Shown: positions 1-7,535 of the stretch, piece after piece
Numbering within the stretch: the first letter of the stretch is position 1
How the letters are laid out: each line of letters starts with the position of its first letter
The notes under the pieces: generated by a model
Told to the model about the DNA's origin: nothing
Databases searched by the model: none
Seen by the model: only the letters and a program-made list of their open reading frames with translations
DNA from: Clostridiaceae bacterium
Lineage (GTDB): Bacteria; Bacillota; Clostridia; Saccharofermentanales; DTU023
Direction: 5' to 3'
DNA: 22,218 nucleotides
Assembly: GCA_012511735.1 (NCBI GenBank)
Contig: JAAZFK010000285.1
Location: 1-22,218, forward strand
Made by a program: the position numbers and the translations under genes

Positions 1-165
1 AGGCGCGTCATCCACCTGCCCATAGTCATTGACAGCAAAGTTTCTGATGTCAATGGTCTCGATTTCAATTAAGCCGCGGTCAATGGCGCGGCCGGTGATG
101 CTGTGGTCAAGCGCGCCCTTGACCTGGTCAGGGAAGAGTGTCAGCACTGAAAAGCGGACCGCCAC
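1..165 (-). CDS. trmD: tRNA (guanine-N1)-methyltransferase TrmD, N-terminal fragment (cut by window edge)
   Basis: TrmD methylates G37 next to the anticodon of tRNAs using S-adenosylmethionine, which prevents +1 frameshifting; it is a cytoplasmic SPOUT-family enzyme. Only the first 55 codons are inside the window. They carry the family's N-terminal pattern: FSVLTLFP near residue 5, SITGRA around residue 22, and GQVDDAP at the cut edge, where the VDD of the SAM-knot region begins. The start is a GTG at 165, two bases after the rimM stop, with an AAGGAG ribosome binding site lying inside the end of rimM, so translation is probably coupled to rimM. The rimM-trmD order is the usual one in Bacillota. 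The frame is intact as far as it can be seen; the C-terminal part cannot be judged. Confidence 0.93.
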   Translation of the reverse strand, partial: MAVRFSVLTLFPDQVKGALDHSITGRAIDRGLIEIETIDIRNFAVNDYGQVDDAP

Positions 166-167
166 GG

Positions 168-728
168 CTACTCTCCTTGAGACGTTTCGGAAGCCTGACG
201 GTAGAGGGGGTAGAGACCTTCAGGGAGGCGAAGATCGATTCTGCCTGAGCCTATATCCACCTTCTGTATGATGGAGCGTAGGAAGGGAATGAGAAGATCT
301 TTCTCCCCCTCCCGACTTACGACGAGGATATCGCCATTTCCTGCCCGGATAATATCGGTTATCGAGCCAAGATCACCCTTTTCTTCATCGAAGACAGCCG
401 CGCTGATCAGGTCGCCATAATAGAATTCAAATGAGTCCGCAAGCGGAACGGCGTCCTCCCGTTTGACTGCAAGACGTCTGCCCGCCAGAAGCCTGGCTGC
501 GTCACGCGTTTCAATGCCGTCGAAAGAAAGCAGGAAACCCTGGGGGGTCGGCCTGCAGCCGGACAAGGTCAGTTGCCTGACCGGCGACTCACCTGTTTCA
601 TCCATGGCATAACAGATAAGCCCCGGGATAAATCGATCAGGGTCATCGGTCAGGCTCTTAACCAGCACTTCCCCCTTGACGCCATGTGCCCTCTGACAGG
701 CACCAATCAAAAGATAAGGCCGCTTCAT
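168..728 (-). CDS. rimM: Ribosome maturation factor RimM
   Basis: RimM binds ribosomal protein S19 and helps mature the head of the 30S subunit. The 186-residue protein starts with the family signature (LLIGACQRAHGVKGEV, residues 6-21), which opens the N-terminal RimM beta-barrel. A PRC-barrel domain follows from about residue 100 (EFYYGDLISAAVFDEE), and the conserved LLIPFLRSIIQKVD segment lies near residue 145. Length is normal. Its ATG overlaps the stop codon of khpA by four bases (ATGA at 728-725), which suggests translational coupling. It belongs to the ylxM-ffh-rpsP-khpA-rimM-trmD run, which groups targeting and ribosome-assembly factors. Confidence 0.96.
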   Translation of the reverse strand: MKRPYLLIGACQRAHGVKGEVLVKSLTDDPDRFIPGLICYAMDETGESPVRQLTLSGCRPTPQGFLLSFDGIETRDAARLLAGRRLAVKREDAVPLADSFEFYYGDLISAAVFDEEKGDLGSITDIIRAGNGDILVVSREGEKDLLIPFLRSIIQKVDIGSGRIDLRLPEGLYPLYRQASETSQGE

Positions 729-955
729 GAAAGAATGTCGACGGACACGCGCCTGCTGTCCATGGCACCCTTGGCTTTCATTATTGTACGCACGGCTTGC
801 GCCCGGCGTCCGCCCCGGCCGATCACCCGCCCGATGTCTTCGGGATGGGCGCTGACCGTCAGGACAATTTCTCTGCCGCGTACCTTCTCATCAATCACAA
901 GTTCTTCCGGGTGACGGACCAACGGTTCAATGACCGCTTTTAGCAATTCTTTCAT
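725..955 (-). CDS. khpA: KH-domain RNA-binding protein KhpA (YlqC family)
   Basis: KhpA is a small single-KH-domain RNA-binding protein that, in Gram-positive bacteria, pairs with KhpB/EloR/Jag and affects cell elongation and small-RNA biology. The 76-residue protein begins MKELLKAVIEPLVRHPEEL, as in the family. The KH core GRVIGRGGRRAQAVR lies around residues 42-56, with the RNA-contacting GxxG loop present as GRGG. It sits between rpsP and rimM, its conserved position in Bacillota. The ribosome binding site (GGAG) lies inside the 3' end of rpsP, three bases after whose stop codon the ATG begins. The YlqD gene that follows ylqC in Bacillus is absent here. Confidence 0.94.
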   Translation of the reverse strand: MKELLKAVIEPLVRHPEELVIDEKVRGREIVLTVSAHPEDIGRVIGRGGRRAQAVRTIMKAKGAMDSRRVSVDILS

Positions 956-958
956 GAT

Positions 959-1204
959 CTACTCCAAAATTCCGTTATACTTGAGTAGTTTTTTGACAGT
1001 GTCGGTTGGCTGGGCGCCTTTGGCGATCCAGTCCTTGACCTTGTCGCTGTCAACCTTGAAGGTTGAGGGATCGGTGTGGGGGTTGTAGAGCCCGATTTCT
1101 TCGATGAAACGTCCATCACGCGGGAAACGGGCGTCGGCGACGACCACACGGTAATAAGGTTGCTTCTTCTTGCCTACACGTTTGAGGCGGATTTTTACTG
1201 CCAT
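959..1204 (-). CDS. rpsP: 30S ribosomal protein S16
   Basis: S16 is a primary-binding small-subunit protein needed for early 30S assembly. The 81-residue product begins MAVKIRLKRVGKKKQPYYR and continues with VVADARFPRDGRFIEEIG and YNP, all diagnostic for S16. An in-frame TTG four codons upstream would overlap the ribosome binding site itself, so I place the start at the ATG at 1204, which has a GGAGG sequence five bases upstream. It follows ffh after a 58-bp gap containing a short hairpin and is tightly linked to khpA downstream. Ribosomal-protein genes beside ffh are usual in Bacillota. Confidence 0.97.
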   Translation of the reverse strand: MAVKIRLKRVGKKKQPYYRVVVADARFPRDGRFIEEIGLYNPHTDPSTFKVDSDKVKDWIAKGAQPTDTVKKLLKYNGILE

Positions 1205-1235
1205 AAGTTCCTCCAAAGAGTTTGTTTATATCCCA

Positions 1236-1253
1236 TCGGACTCTCAGGTCCGA
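1236..1253 (-). other. Short hairpin between ffh and rpsP
   Basis: A perfect 6-bp inverted repeat (TCGGAC / GTCCGA) with a 6-base loop lies 10 bp below the ffh stop codon and upstream of the rpsP ribosome binding site. There is no U-tract after it in the direction of transcription, so it is not a standard intrinsic terminator. It could mark a processing or stability site that separates ffh and rpsP expression. Function is inferred; only the repeat is seen. Confidence 0.4.
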
Positions 1254-1262
1254 AGAAATCAA

Positions 1263-2609
1263 TTAAAAGCCCAAGCCACTCAGGGGCATGCGGCCCCGGC
1301 GGCGCTTGCCACCCTGACCCAGCATGCCAAACTGCTTCATCATCTTCATCATATCGTCATAACGGCGGACGACCCGGTTGACGTCCTGGACCTCAAGACC
1401 GCAGCCCCGGGCGATTCTGCGTCTGCGCGAGGCGTTGAGTATCCTGGGATTGTCGCGCTCCTGCCGGGTCATGGACTGGATAATGGCCCGGGTTCTCAGC
1501 AAATCCTTTTCATCGATGTCGACATCTCCCAGCTTCCTGCCAAGGCCGGGGACCATGGAGAGCATCTCTTTCATGGAGCCCATGCCCTGGATTTGTTCCA
1601 GCTGTTCCAACATGTCCTGCATGGTAAAGGTGTTGGCCTTGAGCCGCTCCAGGGTTTTCTCCGCCTGATCCTGATCGAATGCTTCAGATGCTTTCTCGAT
1701 CAGTGTCAAGACATCACCCATTCCCAGGATCCGTGACGCGAGACGATCCGGATGAAAAGCCTCCAGATCATTGACCTTCTCCCCTGTCCCCATCATCTTA
1801 ATGGGTTTGCCCGTCATCCGCCTGATCGAAAGGGCCGAGCCTCCGCGGGCGTCGCCATCCAACTTGGTCATGATAAAGCCATCCAGCCCGATCCTGCTTT
1901 CGAAGGCTTGCGCGATACCGACGGCCTCCTGACCGATCATGGCATCCACAACAAGCAGGCGTTCATCCGGGTTCAGTGCCTGATTGATGGCTTTGAGCTC
2001 CTCCATGAGCTGGTCGTCGACCGTCATACGTCCGGCGGTGTCAATGATCAGGGTGTCGCACATCATGTAACGGGCCCTCTCCTCACCTTCTTTGGCCAGG
2101 GTAAGGGCGCTTTTTTCATCCGGGTTGATGTAACTGTCGACGCCCACCTGTTCAGCGAGGATCTGCAACTGCTCCTGGGCTGCCGGGCGATGGACGTCCG
2201 TCGAGACCAACATAGGCTTCTTGCCCCGGTCTTTCAGGTAGAGGGCCAGCTTGGCGGCTGTTGTCGTCTTACCCGCGCCCTGAAGTCCATAGAGCATGAT
2301 GACCGTAAAACCGGTTGGAGAAACCGTCAGTTTCTCCTCTTCACCCAGCACATGGATCAGTGCCTCATGGACAATTTTCACGACCTGCTGGCCGGGTGTC
2401 AGGCTCTGGAGCACCTCGGCCCCACGCGCCTTGTCGCTGATCTCAGCGGACAAATCCTTGACGACCTGATAGTGGACATCGGCTTCAAGAAGCGCCAGGC
2501 GGATCTCCCGCATCATGTCCTTGATGTCTTTTTCCGTGACGCGGCTTCTGCCCCGCATGGCATCCGTGATCCGGCTGAGGCGGGAACTCAGGTTTTCAAA
2601 CAAGGCCAT
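1263..2609 (-). CDS. ffh: Signal recognition particle GTPase Ffh (SRP54)
   Basis: Ffh binds the SRP RNA and signal sequences of nascent membrane and secreted proteins, then docks with FtsY at the membrane. Counting from the chosen ATG, the N domain starts MALFENLSSRL. The G domain has the P-loop GLQGAGKTT at about residues 108-116, DTAGR with VDDQLMEEL, and the TKLDGDARGG motif. The methionine-rich M domain follows, with MGSMKEMLSMVPGLG and the RNA-binding stretch near ASRRRRIARGCG; the protein ends in a further methionine- and arginine-rich tail. The product is 448 residues, normal for the family. I chose the ATG at 2609 because GGAGG lies six bases upstream; a longer frame adds seven residues without support. 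The start lies 14 bases inside ylxM. Confidence 0.98.
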   Translation of the reverse strand: MALFENLSSRLSRITDAMRGRSRVTEKDIKDMMREIRLALLEADVHYQVVKDLSAEISDKARGAEVLQSLTPGQQVVKIVHEALIHVLGEEEKLTVSPTGFTVIMLYGLQGAGKTTTAAKLALYLKDRGKKPMLVSTDVHRPAAQEQLQILAEQVGVDSYINPDEKSALTLAKEGEERARYMMCDTLIIDTAGRMTVDDQLMEELKAINQALNPDERLLVVDAMIGQEAVGIAQAFESRIGLDGFIMTKLDGDARGGSALSIRRMTGKPIKMMGTGEKVNDLEAFHPDRLASRILGMGDVLTLIEKASEAFDQDQAEKTLERLKANTFTMQDMLEQLEQIQGMGSMKEMLSMVPGLGRKLGDVDIDEKDLLRTRAIIQSMTRQERDNPRILNASRRRRIARGCGLEVQDVNRVVRRYDDMMKMMKQFGMLGQGGKRRRGRMPLSGLGF

Positions 2610-2976
2610 AATCGCCCTCCTGTTCACCAAGTAAATCCAGCATCTGCTGAAGTGACCGCTTCAATCCGGCAAGGTCACCCGTGGCTTCCTGCCTGACCGC
2701 TTCCCCTACCAGCGACTTCATCTGCCTGTCTCTGGCTGCCAGCTGAAGTGAGGATTCGAGCTTGCCCAGCCTGGTCACTCCCCTTTTAATCTGGTCATGA
2801 ACACCTTGGCGCGACAAACCGGTCTGTCCGGCAATCTCGGACAGTGACCAATCTTCGTTGAAATAGAGGGTCAACACCTGGCGCTGACGCGCGCTGAGCA
2901 GGTCACTGTAGTAGTCCAGCCACAGACAGACATCTGTGTGAACGGGATCCTTGAATATGGTGTTCTCATCTTGCAT
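2596..2976 (-). CDS. ylxM: YlxM/p13 family SRP-associated helix-turn-helix protein
   Basis: YlxM is a small helical protein encoded beside ffh in Gram-positive bacteria; in Streptococcus it has been linked to the SRP pathway and modulation of Ffh/FtsY. The 126-residue product has the family core LLSARQRQVLTLYFNEDWSL (residues 26-45) followed by a sigma-70 region-4-like helix-turn-helix (SEIAGQTGLSRQGVHDQIKR). Its 3' end overlaps ffh by 14 bases, so the two are probably co-translated. No Shine-Dalgarno sequence precedes the ATG; instead a strong promoter -10 box ends six bases upstream, so the mRNA may begin at the start codon. The residues before about position 15 are not conserved, so a later start cannot be excluded. 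Confidence 0.92.
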   Translation of the reverse strand: MQDENTIFKDPVHTDVCLWLDYYSDLLSARQRQVLTLYFNEDWSLSEIAGQTGLSRQGVHDQIKRGVTRLGKLESSLQLAARDRQMKSLVGEAVRQEATGDLAGLKRSLQQMLDLLGEQEGDYGLV

Positions 2977-2982
2977 GGAGAC

Positions 2983-3011
2983 AGTATAAACACCGGCTCA
3001 AAGCCTGTCAA
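2983..3011 (-). promoter_or_regulatory. Sigma-A-type promoter for ylxM-ffh-rpsP-khpA-rimM-trmD
   Basis: On the minus strand a perfect -35 TTGACA (3011-3006) and a -10 TATACT (2988-2983) are separated by exactly 17 bases. The expected transcription start, about seven bases below the -10 box, falls on or next to the ylxM ATG at 2976. It lies in the 51-bp gap between ftsY and ylxM and is the best match to a vegetative promoter in the left half of the window. Confidence 0.8.
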
Positions 3012-3027
3012 GTATTTATATTGACAG
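3005..3027. repeat. Inverted repeat overlapping the ylxM promoter -35 box
   Basis: CTGTCAA and TTGACAG form a perfect 7-bp inverted repeat separated by an AT-only-but-one 9-base spacer, ending directly at the ftsY stop codon. The left arm contains the -35 hexamer of the ylxM promoter. The shape suits a dimeric repressor operator. As an RNA hairpin it would be weak and has no U-tract, so a terminator is less likely. The other arm reads TTGACA on the plus strand, but there is no matching -10 box for a divergent promoter. Confidence 0.4.
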
Positions 3028-3939
3028 TTAAAGATCCGGTAAAAGAGCGTCTAAAAACATGGACCGGCTGAAGTCCTGCAGATCTTGCGCGTCCTCCCCC
3101 AAACCGGCCAGGCACAGGGGCAAACCCGTTTCTCGTGAAACGGCAATGGCGACACCACCTTTGGCATTTCCATCCAGTTTGGTGATGGCCAGACCGGTCA
3201 CCTCAATGGCCTCATGGAAGGCACGGGCCTGGACGATGGCGTTCTGGCCGGTCGTCGCGTCCAGGACCAGAATGGTTTCGACAAGAGCATCAGAAGCTTC
3301 GCGATCGATGACGCGCCTTATTTTGGCCAGCTCGTCCATCAGGTTGCGCTTGGTGTGCAGTCTGCCGGCCGTATCAATCAGGAGAAGATCCGTTTGACGT
3401 GCCCGGGCGGATTGGATCGCGTCAAAAACAACCGCGGCCGGATCCGCTCCTGTCGCATGGGCGATCACAGCTGTTTGAGTCCGTTCGCCCCAGGCCTTCA
3501 ATTGTTCGATGGCGGCCGCCCTGAAGGTATCTGCCGCGGCCATCATGACGCGGAAGCCCTGATTCTTGGCCCTTTGTGCCAGCTTGGCGGCGGTTGTTGT
3601 CTTACCCGTTCCATTGACACCCACCATCAGGTAGATAGTCAGACGGTCAGACTCAATCTTGAGCTGTTTTTCCGTCATCATCCCGGCCAGTGTCAGTCGA
3701 AGGAAGTCCAATACACCCTGCCGCGACGCGTCACCGGTCTGTCGGATATGTTCCCGGATAGCCTCGATGGCTTCAGTGGAGGCCGTCATTCCGCAGTCCG
3801 CCTGGATCAGGATCATCTCCAGCTCATCCAGCATGTCATCGTCAAAGATTCCCAGGCCGGCAGCCATCCGATTGATACCTGCCGTCATGAAGTCTCTTGT
3901 TTTTGTCAGGCCTTTCCTAAAGGTTTCAAAAAGACTCAT
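3028..3939 (-). CDS. ftsY: Signal recognition particle receptor FtsY
   Basis: FtsY is the membrane-associated SRP receptor; it forms a GTPase heterodimer with Ffh to hand ribosomes to SecYEG. The 303-residue protein is essentially the NG core. Motifs are the P-loop GVNGTGKTT (about residues 107-115), DTFRAAAIEQL, DTAGRLHTKRNLMDEL and TKLDGNAKGG, ending with the usual GLGEDAQDLQDF. The acidic A domain found in Escherichia coli is absent; a short amphipathic N-terminus (MSLFETFRKGLTKTRDF) probably does the membrane contact, as in other Gram-positives. An AAAGGTGAT ribosome binding site precedes the ATG. It lies 23 bp after smc, and its partner ffh is two genes downstream under a separate promoter. 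Confidence 0.97.
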   Translation of the reverse strand: MSLFETFRKGLTKTRDFMTAGINRMAAGLGIFDDDMLDELEMILIQADCGMTASTEAIEAIREHIRQTGDASRQGVLDFLRLTLAGMMTEKQLKIESDRLTIYLMVGVNGTGKTTTAAKLAQRAKNQGFRVMMAAADTFRAAAIEQLKAWGERTQTAVIAHATGADPAAVVFDAIQSARARQTDLLLIDTAGRLHTKRNLMDELAKIRRVIDREASDALVETILVLDATTGQNAIVQARAFHEAIEVTGLAITKLDGNAKGGVAIAVSRETGLPLCLAGLGEDAQDLQDFSRSMFLDALLPDL

Positions 3940-3962
3940 ACCATCACCTTTCCGTGACCAGG

Positions 3963-6900
3963 CTATTCACCATAAGGCAGCGCGGACGAGAGCACCATGG
4001 AGACAACTCTCGAGATGCCCCGCTCTTGCATGGTGACCCCATAAAGCCTGTCTGCCGCTTCCATGGTGCCCTTGCGGTGGGTGACCAGGATAAATTGCAT
4101 GGACCAGGCGTAGCGACGCACATAATCTGTAAAGCGCTTGACATTGGCGTCATCCAGCGCGGACTCCACCTCATCAAAGACACAAAAGGGCGCAGGCTTC
4201 AGTTTGAGGATCGCAAAAAGCAGCGCGATGGCGGTCAGGCACCGTTCACCGCCAGAGAGCAGGGAAAGTTTCTGCAGTTTCTTACCCGGAGGCCTCGCCC
4301 TGATGCCGATATCGGCCAACAGGACATCTGTTTCTCCCTCAAGCACGATTTCCGCCTGACCACCGGAGAAAAGTTCCGAAAAGACCTGGTTGAAGTTTTG
4401 GTTGACTTCGTGGATGGTCTCGCTGAATTGCTCACGCATGGACTGATCCAACCGGCCCACCAGTGTTTCCAGTTCAGCCCGTGCCTGTTCGATGTCCTGC
4501 CTTTGGGTGCGGGTGAAATCGATTCTTGCCTCCAGAGCCTCATAATCCCGAATGGCATTGTGGTTAATCGGGCCCAGTTGATCAATTTGATTTTTCAATG
4601 CTGCCCGCTCGGAGGTCGCCTTGGAGACAGAGGGAATGTCGATCGATTCCTTTTTCGCCTCGCCTCTGGTCATTCCGTGGGATTCCCAGAGTCTGTTCAA
4701 CAAGTCATCGATCTGTTGCTGGCTCCTTTGCGTCTCAGCCCGTCGCCGTTCCAGCACGGACTGAAGCTGTGTCACCTGGTCATTTGCCTGATCCAGGGAC
4801 CCCATCATGGACCGCTGATCGGAAAATGCCTGGTCACGCTGAACCATCAAGGCTTCAAGACCCGCCTTGCAATCAAGAATGGCGGATCCGATTTCTTCCA
4901 GAATCTTCTTGTTATCCTCCGTCTTGTGTCTGGCCTCTTCCATTTTCGCGCTCTGGCTCTCCCATTCGCGTTCGACAGAGGTCAGTCTGACTCTTGCGGA
5001 CTCGATTCCCTGGCCGGTACGCGCCGTGACAGCGTCAAATTCTTTTAGCGTGTCTGAGATCGCCGCGATGGAAAGATCAAGTTTAGTGACCTGATTCTTG
5101 CATTGAAGGTACTTATCGGTTTCGCTCTCATGGTCTGCCCGAAGCAGCGCCAGATCCGCTTCCAGTTTCAGCCGCTCCTGATCCATCTCCTGGATTTCAG
5201 GTCGCAGCCTGTTCATGACGCTGTCAAGTTCCAGCATCCGCTGTTTCAACTGGGATTCTTCGGCAAGCAACCGATCAATCTGAACCTGAAGCCTGTGTCT
5301 GGCTGATTGTCCCGCCTCTTCTTCCGTTTTGAAACGGACCAATTCCCGTTTTGAGGCAGCCAGTTCCTCCAGGATCCGCTCCTCTTCGGCTGCCAGTCTG
5401 CCAAGCTCCTCCTTGGCCGAATCCAATGCTGCCAGGAGGCTCTCTTTTTCTTCACTTTTGCCGCGGGCCTCATGACGGGCAGCCTGGATCCTCCCCGGCC
5501 GTCCCAGAACGCCCGTAGACTTGCCGGCGCGGTATCCACCGGTCATAGATCCGCCCCGGTGTACCTGATCACCGGACCGGGTCACGACCGTGTACCGGCG
5601 GTTGATCTGACGGCTTAGTTCCACGGCCTCTTCCAGCGATTCGACCAGAAGTGTCCTGCCAAGCGCATAGCGGGCAGCGGGCAGAATCTCCTGATCACAG
5701 TCGACCATCTCGCTGGCCACTCCGATCCAGCCGGGATTTTGGCGGGCGATCCTTAAGCTTTCCTGGTCAACCTGGGAAATATAAAGTGAATCGACGGGTA
5801 AAAAGGTTGCCCTGCCCCGGCGCGTGCGGCGAAGCCATTCGATCCAGTATTCGGCCGTCTTTTGTTGATCACAGACCAGATGGTGGGCGGAACCTCCAAG
5901 CGCCACATCGATGGCAAGCTGTAGAGACTCCGGTACAGTCAGAAGCGATCCCAGCGGCCCGAAAAGACCCTTGTCCTCATGCTTGCTCCGTTCCTGCATG
6001 ATATGACGGACCGGCTGTGAATAGCCTTCAAAGTCCATCTCCAAACGCTCGAGTGTATCCGCCTCATACAGAAGTTGCCTGATTGAGGCATCCAGCCGGT
6101 CGATCGAATCCTCGACCTGATCTGCTTTGAGGTGGCCTGACCGGGTATTTTCCCTGGCGGCTGCCGCTGCAGCTTCCTGATCATGAATGGACTGCGTTCG
6201 CAGTGAGAGTTGATGACGGATGGCTTGTAACGATTGATCGCTTGACTTCTCTTCCTGATCGAGGGCTTCTTTGTCTTCCGTCAAGCGGCTCAAGCGGGAT
6301 TCCAGTGCCTGGGTCTCCCCGACCAGCGCCTGAAGGGAGGCGCGTGAGTCCGACAGTTGACTCAGGAGTTCTTCCCGCCTTGTGCTGACGGCTGACAAAT
6401 TGTTGCTATAGGTCTCGACCTGTTGCTCAAGTGAGTCAAGAAGTGTTTTTTCTGCTTGGACCTGCGCTGTCAAACTTTCCTGTTGATTGAGCAGTTCTTT
6501 GCGTCTGAGCGCGCGGCCGCCCAGATCCTGCTCTGCTGCCATGACTTGCATGATCAGCCTGTTCTTCTCTTCAAGAAGTGACTCCGCGCCTTGTTTTGAT
6601 CCTGCGTATTGCTCCTTGTAAAGGGCTTCCAACCCGATATGCTCGGTTTCCTTGACAGACAGCTGATTGAAACGGCCCTGTTCTTCTTCTATCTGGTCAT
6701 CCAGCCGGTTAATGGTTGAGATGGCCGACTCCTGGAGCGCACGTTGACCGGCCTGATTTTTGCGGGCTGTTTCCAGATCAGCCTCGAGCAAAGCCGTATC
6801 GCCTTCTTTTTTTGTCTTCTGATCTTCCAGCGTTTCAAGCTGCCTCAGGGTCAGGGCGGTATCGAGCTGACGGAAGCGGGTCGCAAGTTCAATATGCGAC

Positions 6901-7535
6901 CGGGCATCCCCGGCCTGCTTTTCCAGGACCACTGCCTGATCCTGGAGTTCGGCCAATAAATCGTCCACACGGATCAGGTTCTGCTCGCTTCGATCCAGTT
7001 TCCGGAGCGCTTCATCCTTGCGGGATCTGAATTGTACGATGCCCGACGCTTCCTCGAAAATGGCACGCCTGTCTTCGGACTTGTTGCTCAGGATATCATC
7101 GACCCTGCCCTGGCCGATAATCGAATAGCCGTCCAAGCCTACTGCTGTGTCCATTAATAAGCTGTTGATGTCTTTCAGCCGGCAGAGTGTCTTGTTAATC
7201 AGATACTCGCTGTCACCCGACCGGTAGTAGCGGCGGGTGATTGAGACCGTTTCATAGTCAATGGGAAGGATGCGCCCGGAGTTATCGAGAGTGAGAGTGA
7301 CCTCAGAAAAGCTGACAGGCCGCCTCTGAGCGGTTCCGTCGAAGATCACGTCCTCCATCCGCTGGCCTCTCAGCATTTTTGCGCTTTGTTCCCCCAGCAC
7401 CCATCGGATGGCGTCTGTGATATTCGATTTGCCGGCACCATTGGGGCCGACGATAGCTGTGATTCCCTTATGAAAATCAATTTTCGTATACTCGGGAAAT
7501 GATTTGAAACCTTGGATCTCAAGCGATTTCAGCAT
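3963..7535 (-). CDS. smc: Chromosome segregation ATPase SMC
   Basis: SMC forms the condensin-like SMC-ScpAB ring that organises and separates sister chromosomes. The 1190-residue protein has the N-terminal head with Walker A GPNGAGKSN (residues 30-38), a long coiled coil rich in Glu, Gln, Leu and Arg, and a hinge at about 515-650 containing GPLGSLLTV and ending in GGSMTGGYRAGKS. The returning coiled coil leads to the C-terminal head with the signature LSGGER (about 1093-1098), Walker B CVFDEV (D1121, E1122) and the D-loop ALDD. Catalytic residues are all present. Its ATG overlaps the rnc stop by seven bases, and the site upstream is only weakly Shine-Dalgarno-like, so coupling is probable. 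The scpA and scpB genes are not in the window. Confidence 0.98.
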   Translation of the reverse strand: MLKSLEIQGFKSFPEYTKIDFHKGITAIVGPNGAGKSNITDAIRWVLGEQSAKMLRGQRMEDVIFDGTAQRRPVSFSEVTLTLDNSGRILPIDYETVSITRRYYRSGDSEYLINKTLCRLKDINSLLMDTAVGLDGYSIIGQGRVDDILSNKSEDRRAIFEEASGIVQFRSRKDEALRKLDRSEQNLIRVDDLLAELQDQAVVLEKQAGDARSHIELATRFRQLDTALTLRQLETLEDQKTKKEGDTALLEADLETARKNQAGQRALQESAISTINRLDDQIEEEQGRFNQLSVKETEHIGLEALYKEQYAGSKQGAESLLEEKNRLIMQVMAAEQDLGGRALRRKELLNQQESLTAQVQAEKTLLDSLEQQVETYSNNLSAVSTRREELLSQLSDSRASLQALVGETQALESRLSRLTEDKEALDQEEKSSDQSLQAIRHQLSLRTQSIHDQEAAAAAARENTRSGHLKADQVEDSIDRLDASIRQLLYEADTLERLEMDFEGYSQPVRHIMQERSKHEDKGLFGPLGSLLTVPESLQLAIDVALGGSAHHLVCDQQKTAEYWIEWLRRTRRGRATFLPVDSLYISQVDQESLRIARQNPGWIGVASEMVDCDQEILPAARYALGRTLLVESLEEAVELSRQINRRYTVVTRSGDQVHRGGSMTGGYRAGKSTGVLGRPGRIQAARHEARGKSEEKESLLAALDSAKEELGRLAAEEERILEELAASKRELVRFKTEEEAGQSARHRLQVQIDRLLAEESQLKQRMLELDSVMNRLRPEIQEMDQERLKLEADLALLRADHESETDKYLQCKNQVTKLDLSIAAISDTLKEFDAVTARTGQGIESARVRLTSVEREWESQSAKMEEARHKTEDNKKILEEIGSAILDCKAGLEALMVQRDQAFSDQRSMMGSLDQANDQVTQLQSVLERRRAETQRSQQQIDDLLNRLWESHGMTRGEAKKESIDIPSVSKATSERAALKNQIDQLGPINHNAIRDYEALEARIDFTRTQRQDIEQARAELETLVGRLDQSMREQFSETIHEVNQNFNQVFSELFSGGQAEIVLEGETDVLLADIGIRARPPGKKLQKLSLLSGGERCLTAIALLFAILKLKPAPFCVFDEVESALDDANVKRFTDYVRRYAWSMQFILVTHRKGTMEAADRLYGVTMQERGISRVVSMVLSSALPYGE

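Noticed and set aside
1220..1235. TATAAA as a -10 box for a separate rpsP promoter
   Set aside because: No -35-like sequence lies at an acceptable distance upstream.
1752..2696. Plus-strand open frame opposite ffh and ylxM (314 codons)
   Set aside because: Shadow frame of conserved ffh; no recognisable protein motif or promoter.
3028..3939. FtsY lacking the acidic A domain as a novelty
   Set aside because: Short NG-only FtsY proteins are common in Gram-positive bacteria.
3954..5048. Long plus-strand open frame opposite smc (364 codons)
   Set aside because: It is antisense to a fully supported gene, has no family resemblance or ribosome binding site, and reflects the biased codons of smc.
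3963..7535. Walker B variant in SMC (VFDEVESALDD)
   Set aside because: The catalytic Asp-Glu pair and D-loop are intact; this is ordinary family variation.
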